A stretch of DNA of 64,000 nt from Cytophagales bacterium (GTDB lineage Bacteria > Bacteroidota > Bacteroidia > Cytophagales > Spirosomataceae), in assembly GCA_004292855.1 (NCBI GenBank), contig RDXN01000036.1, positions 1 to 64,000 of the forward strand, written 5' to 3'. Under the pieces are notes generated by a model. That model worked only from the letters and a program-made list of their open reading frames with translations. It had not been told where the DNA came from and did not search any database. This document shows, piece by piece, positions 23,905-30,864 of the stretch (positions within the stretch are counted from its first letter, which is position 1; each line of letters starts with the position of its first letter). A program made the position numbers and the translations under genes.

Positions 23905-24897
23905 TTGGGTAGTGCGTTGGCGACGAGAAACGAGCGGTTGGTTTTGGGCTGGGTTTGGCGATGGTGCCCCCTGTGGATTGGGCTTTTTTGCCTGGTGAAC
24001 GTGCATATCCTTGCCCAGTGGTGTACAGGCCCCACCGCCGAAGTTCTGATCCGCGAATCGTTCGGAATGAGCAATTGGACGCCCTCGCTCAATGGCCGTA
24101 CCTCCTACCAATTCGTGACCAAATCCTGCCCCGACAACGGTGAGTACGTCATCGTCTCCACTTCCGACCGAACTTGCTTCAACTCGGTTTGGCACGGCCT
24201 TACACAAGACCACACGGGCGATCCGCGCGGTAACATGCTCATTGTGAACGGCTCCAACGAACCCGGCGAGTTTTACCGTCAAACGATTCCTGGCCTCTGC
24301 GGGGGCACTAACTACGAGTTTTCGGCCTGGGGCATCAACTTATTGCAACCGGGCAACTGCAACGAATCGTCGCAACCCAACCTGACCATTCAGATCGCCA
24401 CCCAAAGCGGACAACTCCTCCGCACGCTCGATGTGGGTACTATCCCCGAAACCGTTAAGCCCGTTTGGCGACGATTCGGGGTTTCGTTTACCATGCCCGA
24501 TGTTGACGAGCCGGTGGTGGTGAAACTCATAAACAACGCCGAAGCGGGTGGATGCGGCAACGACCTTGCCATCGACGATATTGAACTCGTCCGGTGTAGC
24601 AGTTGCCCCCCGGAGCCGGTCATCGTACCCGACGCCTTTACGCCCAACGGCGACGAACACAATGACCAACTAGCTATCTATCTGGCCACGTACGTCTCGG
24701 CACGCGTACAGATTTTCGACCGGTGGGGCACAGTCGTTTATGCCGCCGACGATCTCACCGAACAATGGGACGGTACCTACCGGGGTGCGCCCTGCCCGGC
24801 GGGAAAGTACATTTGGGAGGTTACGTACGAGGCCGTCGATTCGCCCACCATCACTTCAACCTACGTGCGGTCGGGGTCTGTTTTACTACTCCGCTAA
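23905..24897 (+). CDS. Secreted protein with CHU_C / gliding-motility C-terminal domain (T9SS cargo)
   Basis: 330 residues. A long N-terminal signal peptide ends near residue 38 (VNVHILAQ). The middle (45-240) is a beta-sandwich with NWTPSLNGRTSYQF, a paired-cysteine pattern (KSCPDN, RTCFNS, GLCGG, GGCGND) and NDLAIDDIELV, resembling carbohydrate-binding modules seen with such proteins. The last 85 residues are the CHU_C domain: VIVPDAFTPNGDEHNDQL, VQIFDRWGTVVY and PAGKYIWEVTY, the type B sorting signal for type IX secretion. It is therefore exported to the surface or outside. It starts a three-gene run with a glycosidase and a flippase. Confidence 0.88.
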   Translation: MGSALATRNERLVLGWVWRWCPLWIGLFCLVNVHILAQWCTGPTAEVLIRESFGMSNWTPSLNGRTSYQFVTKSCPDNGEYVIVSTSDRTCFNSVWHGLTQDHTGDPRGNMLIVNGSNEPGEFYRQTIPGLCGGTNYEFSAWGINLLQPGNCNESSQPNLTIQIATQSGQLLRTLDVGTIPETVKPVWRRFGVSFTMPDVDEPVVVKLINNAEAGGCGNDLAIDDIELVRCSSCPPEPVIVPDAFTPNGDEHNDQLAIYLATYVSARVQIFDRWGTVVYAADDLTEQWDGTYRGAPCPAGKYIWEVTYEAVDSPTITSTYVRSGSVLLLR

Positions 24898-24900
24898 TTG

Positions 24901-26943
24901 ATGAAAACCGCCCTACTCCTCTCGGCCCTAAGCGTGGCCTGCCTGTTTCTGGTCGATGGAATCCGCCCGCCCGGTCCGCGCTTGGTTGGTCTGGCCCCCA
25001 AGCTTAAGCCCCGGCAGATTCCGATTGACCCCAAACGCTGGTATCAGGTCGTGAACGTCGCCAACGGGTTGGAGGGATTGTCCGATGGCGTGACCGACGA
25101 ATCCGTTCAGACCGGCTACAACAAGTTGGTGAAGAATTACGACGCCTACTATCCGCTCCGTGAAGGTGAAACCATGCGCATCGACAGCATCCGGCTCTAC
25201 GATTACAACGATACCAACCCCGACGCGCCCTTCACGCTCTTTGCCGTAACCAACACCTGGCAACGCATCCCGATTGCCCGGTTTGTGGGCGACAAGTACC
25301 GCGAATGGGTTGGCCCCGACCCCGCCCAGCCGCGCAGTTTCGGGGTCAAAACGCCCGTTGCCAATATCCGTTATCTGGTTATCAACACGTCGGGCGCGTA
25401 TCCGTCCGAAATGGAGTTATACGGCACGCATACCCCCGGCAAAACGCCATCGACAGCCCCCAAACGCACGGGAACACCGTTTCGGCAGGCGATTGGCGTG
25501 AACATTTTTGAGTGGTATGTGGAGGCTGCCGCCCGCTCGTGGGAGATCGACGAGACCCGGATGCCTGCTTTGAAGGGTTTCGCGCAGGTTCGGCACTACA
25601 TGGACTGGGAAAAGCTCGAATCGCAGCCGGGGCAGTACTCGTTCAACCTGACCCTGAGCGGAGCCTGGAATTACGACGTGATGTACGAGCGGTTCAAGGC
25701 CGAGGGAATCGAGGTGTTGGCCTGCCTGAAAACCGTTCCGAAATGGCTCGAAAACACCTACCCAGCCGATCAACGCGACTACGGCAACAACCCCGCCCGC
25801 TACGGGGCCGACCTCACGCAACCGCGCTCGTACGTGGAGCAGGCTCGGGTCGCATTTCAGTATATGGCCCGTTATGGCACAAACAAGGCAGTGAATCCAG
25901 CCCTGGTGAAGGTTACGAATGTGAAAACGTGGATGCCCCCGCACCAGAAAAAGATTGGCCTGGGACTGATTCGCTACATCGAGTGCGAAAACGAGCGCGA
26001 CAAAACCTGGAAAGGTCGGCAGGGGTATCAAACGGCCCGCGAATATGCGGCCAACCTGTCGGCGTTTTACGATGGCCACAAACACACGCTCGGCCCCGAC
26101 GCAGGTGTGAAAACCGCCGACCCATCTGTTACGGTCGTGATTGGCGGATTGGCGGCATCCTCCACCGATTACGTCCGGGCCATGATCGACTGGTGCAAGG
26201 AGTTCCGGGGTTACCGGCCCGATGGTCGCGTGGACCTCTGCTGGGACGTGATTAACCAGCATTTTTATGCCAACGATGCGGGCACCTCGCAGGCAGGTGG
26301 AGGCACGCGGGGAGCTGCGCCCGAACTGGCTCGCATTGGGCAACAGGCAGCCGCGTTCGTGCAACTCGCCCACGAGCAGGCCTACGACATGCCCGTTTGG
26401 GTAACCGAGACCGGCTACGACACCAACCCCGGCAGTCCGTTTCGGGCGATTTCGATTGGTACAAAATCCATACTCGAAACACAAGCCGACTGGACCCTCC
26501 GTACAGCCTTGCTGTTCAACCGCGTGGGCATTGACCGCACGTTTTTCTACCAACTCTACGACGAGAACCCCGCCGACCCCACGCAGTTCAGTTCGATGGG
26601 TTTGATCAACCAAAACAAAACGCGCAAACCCGCTGCCGATTATCTGGCGCAAGCTCTGCGGCTGATCGGCGATTACCGGTATTGGGAAACAATTAGCCAG
26701 AATCCAGTGGTGGACCGTTACGAACACAATAAAAAGCAGTCATATGTATTGGTGGTTCCCGACGAGCGGGGGCGTACGATGCCCTACGCGCTCAGGCTCC
26801 CCGCCGGAACAACGGTGCAGGTTTGCCACCCGCAGGCTGGCCGGGAAGCGATGGCGTGTGCCAATCAGGTGGTTCCGGCAACAGGGCGTTTAGACCTGAC
26901 CGTGACGGAAACGCCTACTTTTGTGATAACGAAGAATGAGTAA
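24901..26943 (+). CDS. Exported clan-A (TIM barrel) glycoside hydrolase
   Basis: 680 residues from ATG 24901, 3 bases after the previous stop (a TTG at 24898 is also in frame). An N-terminal membrane or signal segment (about 1-20) is followed by a beta-sandwich (30-175) and a TIM barrel (190-590). The likely catalytic pair is Glu365 in ECENERDKTW (acid/base after Asn) and Glu503 in VWVTETGYDT (nucleophile), as in clan GH-A families such as GH39 or GH5. The family cannot be fixed by eye. Substrate is probably a polysaccharide, perhaps the exopolymer handled by the downstream flippase. Confidence 0.8.
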   Translation: MKTALLLSALSVACLFLVDGIRPPGPRLVGLAPKLKPRQIPIDPKRWYQVVNVANGLEGLSDGVTDESVQTGYNKLVKNYDAYYPLREGETMRIDSIRLYDYNDTNPDAPFTLFAVTNTWQRIPIARFVGDKYREWVGPDPAQPRSFGVKTPVANIRYLVINTSGAYPSEMELYGTHTPGKTPSTAPKRTGTPFRQAIGVNIFEWYVEAAARSWEIDETRMPALKGFAQVRHYMDWEKLESQPGQYSFNLTLSGAWNYDVMYERFKAEGIEVLACLKTVPKWLENTYPADQRDYGNNPARYGADLTQPRSYVEQARVAFQYMARYGTNKAVNPALVKVTNVKTWMPPHQKKIGLGLIRYIECENERDKTWKGRQGYQTAREYAANLSAFYDGHKHTLGPDAGVKTADPSVTVVIGGLAASSTDYVRAMIDWCKEFRGYRPDGRVDLCWDVINQHFYANDAGTSQAGGGTRGAAPELARIGQQAAAFVQLAHEQAYDMPVWVTETGYDTNPGSPFRAISIGTKSILETQADWTLRTALLFNRVGIDRTFFYQLYDENPADPTQFSSMGLINQNKTRKPAADYLAQALRLIGDYRYWETISQNPVVDRYEHNKKQSYVLVVPDERGRTMPYALRLPAGTTVQVCHPQAGREAMACANQVVPATGRLDLTVTETPTFVITKNE

Positions 26944-28375
26944 TAAACGAAAAGCCGTCGATGGCGGCAAATGGATTACCCTCTCCACAGTGGTCTCTAT
27001 CGTGGTGCAGTTCGCGCAGGTGGCCCTGCTGGCGCGGCTGCTCGACCCTGCCGATTTTGGCGTGGTAGCCGTCAGCAACCTCATCATCGGGTTTTTTGTG
27101 ACGTTTGCCAACCTCGGTTTCGCCAACTCGATCATCTACAAACAAGAAAGCGACCGCACCGTACTCTCCACGCTTTATTGGCTCAACATGCTCGTGGGCG
27201 TGGTCATTTTCCTCATCATCCAACTCGGCACGCCCGCCATCGTCGCGTTTTACAAGGAACCCAAGCTGACGCGGGTGCTGCAACTATCGTCGTTCTATTT
27301 CGTGATCGTGTACGTCGGGCAGTTATATATGTTCCTGCTGGAGAAGGAGTTACGCTTCAAGTCGGTGGCCACTGTCGATATAGGCGGAACGGTGGTGGGG
27401 GCCATAGCTACGGCAACACTGGCTTATATGGGTTTTGCCGAGATGTCGCTCATTATCGGGCAGTTAGTGAGCCAAACCGTGAAAAGTACGCTACAGGTTT
27501 GGTTGGGGCGGTCGCTGTTCTGGCCCCAATTCCGGTTTGCGTTCAGCAAAATTCGCGAGCACCTGCAATTTGGCCTGTTCAACCTGGCCGACGGGATTCT
27601 GGGTTACGTGCAATCGAACGCCGACAACTTTTTTATCGGGAGCATTCTGGGTGTGAAAATGCTGGGTTACTACCAGTTGGCCTACCAGTTGGCGGTGTTC
27701 CCCATCATCCGCCTGAACCCCATTATCTTACAAGTGGCTTACCCGATTCTGGCTAAAATGCAGGGCGACGACGTGGGACTGAAACGGGCGTATCTCAAAA
27801 TTCTGGATGCCCTGTCGTTCACCAACTTACCGCTGCTGGCGGGGTTATTTATCACCGCTGAGAGCGTGGTGCCGCTCGTCTATGGGCCGGGTTGGGACGA
27901 GTCGGCGCGGTTGGTGCAGATTTTTGTGTTCGTAGGTCTATTCTCCTGTTTGGGCCACCCGTTGTTTACGCTGGCGTTCACCAAAGGCAAACCCAACCTG
28001 CTGTTTTACCTGAACGTGGCCACGTTGCTGGTCAAAATTCCGCTCGTGTACATCATGGGCAATCTCTACGGCGTTACGGGCATTGCGGCCTCGTTTGTGT
28101 TGGCAACACTGTTCAATTTGGTCGCCAACTTTTGGGTAGTACAGTATCTAGTCGGCGATTTCCTGCGCGATTTCTTCCGAAACTTCATTCAGCCGTTGGC
28201 GTTCTCTGCGATTATGGTAGCGATCATTGCCTTGTATAAGCAGTTTATTGGCAATGAAGGCTTATTTCATACACTGGCGCAGGTTGCATTGGGTGGAAGC
28301 ATTTATGGGGGCCTCACGCTGGCCTTCAAAATGTCGCTGGCTGAGATCAAAGCCTTGCGGACAGTTCGGGGCTAA
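26936..28375 (+). CDS. Polysaccharide flippase of the MOP superfamily (Wzx/WzxC-like)
   Basis: 479 residues, about 12-14 hydrophobic segments throughout, no signal peptide. The N-terminus GGKWITLSTVVSIVVQFAQV and ARLLDPADFGVVAV is the typical polysaccharide synthesis/export signature. It should flip lipid-linked sugar repeat units across the inner membrane. The start overlaps the glycosidase gene by 8 bases, so the two are translationally coupled, which ties the secreted CHU_C protein and the glycosidase to polysaccharide export. No glycosyltransferase is adjacent. Confidence 0.88.
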   Translation: MSNKRKAVDGGKWITLSTVVSIVVQFAQVALLARLLDPADFGVVAVSNLIIGFFVTFANLGFANSIIYKQESDRTVLSTLYWLNMLVGVVIFLIIQLGTPAIVAFYKEPKLTRVLQLSSFYFVIVYVGQLYMFLLEKELRFKSVATVDIGGTVVGAIATATLAYMGFAEMSLIIGQLVSQTVKSTLQVWLGRSLFWPQFRFAFSKIREHLQFGLFNLADGILGYVQSNADNFFIGSILGVKMLGYYQLAYQLAVFPIIRLNPIILQVAYPILAKMQGDDVGLKRAYLKILDALSFTNLPLLAGLFITAESVVPLVYGPGWDESARLVQIFVFVGLFSCLGHPLFTLAFTKGKPNLLFYLNVATLLVKIPLVYIMGNLYGVTGIAASFVLATLFNLVANFWVVQYLVGDFLRDFFRNFIQPLAFSAIMVAIIALYKQFIGNEGLFHTLAQVALGGSIYGGLTLAFKMSLAEIKALRTVRG

Positions 28376-28379
28376 ATTA

Positions 28380-28416
28380 CCCCACCCCAACCCCTCCCCT
28401 GTTTTCAGGGGAGGGG
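28380..28416. terminator. GC-rich hairpin CCCCTCCCCT...AGGGGAGGGG between convergent genes
   Basis: A perfect 10-base stem (28391-28400 and 28407-28416) with loop GTTTTC, preceded by CCCCACCCCAAC. It lies between the stops of the flippase gene and the NosR-like gene. The same left flank and stem parts recur inside a coding gene at 60486-60538, so it is a member of a dispersed family. It may also act as a terminator, although no U-run follows. Confidence 0.7.
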
Positions 28417-28421
28417 CTATG

Positions 28422-29933
28422 TCAAATCACCCGCGTATCAACCCGGCCCGTTTCTAAATTAAGCACACCGCGCGGGCATACTGCCGAACAAATGCCGCAG
28501 CCCACGCACGACGACCGCACGATGTCCTGCTGCCGTTGGGCATACCAGCGCACGTCGATACCCATCTCGCATTGGGCCGAGCAATTGCCACAGGAGATGC
28601 ATTGCCCGCCATTGGTTGTGATCCGAAACCGTGACTTAAACCGCTGCACCAGACCCAGATAAGCCGCCAACGGGCACCCAAACCGACACCACACCCGGTT
28701 GCCCATAATCGGGTAAAACCCCGTGCCGATCACCCCCGAAAACAGTGTACCGATGTAAAATCCGTAGGTAGATCGAACGCTGTAAGAGTCCAGAAAGCCT
28801 AACACCGTCGATTGCCCCGTAAAGTAGGTGTAGAGCACCAAGGCGGTCATAACGACGGCGAATACCAGCACGCCATGCACCACAGGCCGTTCAAATTTCC
28901 AGGCCTTCAAGCTCTTGTCGGACAGGTGCCGGTAGGGATCGCCGAGGGTTTCGGCCAGGCCACCGCACCCACATACCCACGAGCAATACCAACGTTTGCC
29001 AAAGAAGTAGGTGAGTACCGGCACCAACACCACCGTTCCGATGATGCCCCACACGAGCATGAAAATCCCGAACGTGCCCGCCTGAATCTTGGCGTTCAGC
29101 TCGTAATCGAAAAAGAAATCATAGTCGAGCGGCCAGAAGCTCTTTAGGTCCTGATAGGGTTGATTAAGCAGGGCAAGCACTTCGGGAATCAGAAACGCAA
29201 ATGAGGTCTGGAAAAACATGACCGATACCGTTCGCCATTGCTGATACCGGCTGTGCCGATACCGGATGAGCATTCGGACGCCCATCACCAGAATCACGAC
29301 GGTGTACAAAAATCCATACAGAAACCACTGCGAGGCCTGTGCATTGCCGCTTAATGCCCGGCTAATGGGACTTACCAGCAACGTCCAGTTCGTTATATAC
29401 GCCGGGGCCATGTAGAGCAACACATAAAATCCGATCAGAAACGTGCCCACGAGCCAGCCAATCCAACCCCGATTGGTAGCTGGGTGTTGGTACAAAAAGT
29501 TGCTGCGAATACCACCCGGGCCTTTATACTTCGGGTTGGGCACCATGTAGAGCAGGGCACCCAGCGTTGCCAATCCGATGCTCAACCAAAACCAGAGCCA
29601 GGGGTTTTCAGCCACCGTCCCGACCGAAGCCGCCCGCGTAACGGGAAATTCGTAGCTATCGTTGATTGCCTTATCGGCCTGTCCCTTCGCCCGAACCTCG
29701 TCGTTATAGCTATAAACCGCTTGCTTAAAATCACGGATAAACGACCACTGATTGTTGTAGTTTTGGTTGCGCATAGGGGCCGTGCGCTCCAGTAAAACGG
29801 CTCGGTGTTCGGGCTTCACTGCCGCCGTCAGTACCTCTTCGGTCAAACGGAACTGCCCTACTGTGAGCACCAGAACAAACACGGCAAAGCCCGTCAGGAA
29901 CAGGCCGAGGCCGATTGTGGAGATAGATTTCAT
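28422..29933 (-). CDS. Membrane polyferredoxin, NosR/NapH/CcoG-like
   Basis: 503 residues. The first hydrophobic segment (about 5-27) is followed by a periplasmic stretch and further segments near 115-130, 160-185, 210-225, 295-320 and 355-380. CSWVCGCGG and CRFGCPLAAYLG are the paired cysteine motifs of NosR/NapH/CcoG proteins. The C-terminus has two 4Fe-4S motifs, CISCGNCSAQC and CVGCGICSAVCP. It should carry electrons across or along the membrane. NosR needs an FMN domain, not seen here, and no nos or cco genes are adjacent. A general membrane electron carrier is the safest reading. Confidence 0.82.
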   Translation of the reverse strand: MKSISTIGLGLFLTGFAVFVLVLTVGQFRLTEEVLTAAVKPEHRAVLLERTAPMRNQNYNNQWSFIRDFKQAVYSYNDEVRAKGQADKAINDSYEFPVTRAASVGTVAENPWLWFWLSIGLATLGALLYMVPNPKYKGPGGIRSNFLYQHPATNRGWIGWLVGTFLIGFYVLLYMAPAYITNWTLLVSPISRALSGNAQASQWFLYGFLYTVVILVMGVRMLIRYRHSRYQQWRTVSVMFFQTSFAFLIPEVLALLNQPYQDLKSFWPLDYDFFFDYELNAKIQAGTFGIFMLVWGIIGTVVLVPVLTYFFGKRWYCSWVCGCGGLAETLGDPYRHLSDKSLKAWKFERPVVHGVLVFAVVMTALVLYTYFTGQSTVLGFLDSYSVRSTYGFYIGTLFSGVIGTGFYPIMGNRVWCRFGCPLAAYLGLVQRFKSRFRITTNGGQCISCGNCSAQCEMGIDVRWYAQRQQDIVRSSCVGCGICSAVCPRGVLNLETGRVDTRVI

Positions 29934-30012
29934 AGCGGTAGCAAATAACGTTTAAAGCTATACCTCTTTTGTGAGAAAACAGTTTTTAACGCTGGTTAAA
30001 CGAATTGGATAA

Positions 30013-30085
30013 TAACAGGTCTAATCGTTGGCAGATGAGAATAAAAGGCAATTAAAATTGGGCAAAACGATTGTTAGACCTGTTA
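30013..30085. repeat. 12-base inverted repeat between divergent genes
   Basis: TAACAGGTCTAA (30013-30024) and its exact complement (30074-30085), 49 bases apart; the arms extend to GGATA/TATCC with a 3-base offset. It lies in the gap between two divergently transcribed genes. It could be a pair of regulator sites or another small palindrome. Confidence 0.5.
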
Positions 30086-30103
30086 TCCAATCGGCCAACT
30101 GGC

Positions 30104-30111
30104 TATTTTTG
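30104..30111 (+). promoter_or_regulatory. -7 box TATTTTTG upstream of the 131-residue protein
   Basis: TATTTTTG fits TAnnTTTG, 41 bases before ATG 30152. No TTG lies at the usual distance; TGTT at 30081 is the nearest. The right arm of the 12-base inverted repeat covers the -33 region, so a bound regulator would block or aid it. Confidence 0.3.
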
Positions 30112-30151
30112 TTCATCGCACAATTGTCGAAACACTTTTGCCGTAACCCAC

Positions 30152-30547
30152 ATGCAAACCGTCACCTATGAGTCGCTGAAAGCCGAGCAAGCCTGGATGG
30201 TTGTGTCGGACCAATTGAACCAACGTAACACGCTCCTCTCACGGGGAATCAGCCACCTCGAAAGCAGTCCGGTCGAACTTCCCTTGGCCAGCCGCCTGAT
30301 GATCTTGCGCTACCACCTGCGCCATAGCCTGCGCCGGCTCACCGCCGAAGCCCGCCATTTTCCCTATTCCACCGACCATGCCGGGCGTTTGCATAGCCAA
30401 TGGATGCACGTTCATCAACTGCACTTTCTGCTCCGGCAAGTCGACGCCGAACTGAACAACGCTTCCGACGATAGCGACCAATTCCGCGATTGGCTCGAAT
30501 CGCTCGAATCCAGAGTGTACAAATCTGCCTTGATTAGTTTGAACTAA
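30152..30547 (+). CDS. Small helical protein of unknown function
   Basis: 131 residues from ATG 30152 (MQTVTYESLKAEQAW). No signal peptide or known motif; strongly helical with regular Leu/His/Arg spacing, for example LMILRYHLRHSLRRL, and an unusual number of histidines (SQWMHVHQLHFLL). It may form a helical bundle. I do not recognise the family. The stop codon abuts a 160-base inverted-repeat element, then a strong terminator. Confidence 0.6.
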   Translation: MQTVTYESLKAEQAWMVVSDQLNQRNTLLSRGISHLESSPVELPLASRLMILRYHLRHSLRRLTAEARHFPYSTDHAGRLHSQWMHVHQLHFLLRQVDAELNNASDDSDQFRDWLESLESRVYKSALISLN

Positions 30548-30707
30548 GATGTTATTTGAGTTGGCATTTTGGTCAACAAGGGCGTCTTTTGGCAGTTAGC
30601 TGCGGCAATTTTCTTGGCCGTAGCTACAGCTACGACCTGCAAAAATTGTCTTGCTAACCGCCAAAATCCCCTCCTTACAGTCTCAAAATGCCAACTCAAA
30701 TAACATC
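30548..30707. mobile_element. 160-base MITE-like element with 24-base terminal inverted repeats
   Basis: Terminal arms GATGTTATTTGAGTTGGCAT (24 bases, 30548-30571) and the exact complement at 30684-30707. Inside, a second layer pairs TTTTGGCAGTTAGC... with ...GCTAACCGCCAAAA, and the centre GTAGCTACAGCTAC is nearly palindromic. No open frame of its own. The whole can fold into a single long stem. It starts directly after a stop codon and ends directly before a terminator, as if inserted between them. No target-site duplication is obvious. Confidence 0.75.
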
Positions 30708-30744
30708 AAAAAAGCCGCTCCTCAACACGGGGGCGGCTTTTTGC
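30708..30744 (+). terminator. Factor-independent terminator
   Basis: AAAAAGCCGC ... GCGGCTTTTT with a 14-base loop (stems about 30709-30718 and 30733-30742), ending in a T-run. It ends transcription of the 131-residue protein gene, now separated from it by the inserted element. Confidence 0.8.
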
Positions 30745-30787
30745 TTCAGCATATTCTCTCTTACTTTTTACTTTTCCTTGATGTCTG

Positions 30788-30819
30788 ATCCTCGGCCTGT
30801 GAGGGCACAGGCTGAGGAT
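30788..30819. other. Hairpin downstream of the SdrD-like gene
   Basis: ATCCTCGGCCTGTG (30788-30801) pairs with 30806-30819 with one mismatch, loop of 4. It lies 45 bases beyond the stop of the minus-strand secreted protein gene (30865) and may help end its transcript, although no U-run follows. Confidence 0.45.
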
Positions 30820-30864
30820 AGCCCTTCCAGCTCACCCCTCCCACTACAATTACCCGGCCAAAGT

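Noticed and set aside
25417-26727. 436-codon open frame antisense to the glycosidase
   Set aside because: The plus strand codes for a protein with clear catalytic motifs; the antisense product has no known features.
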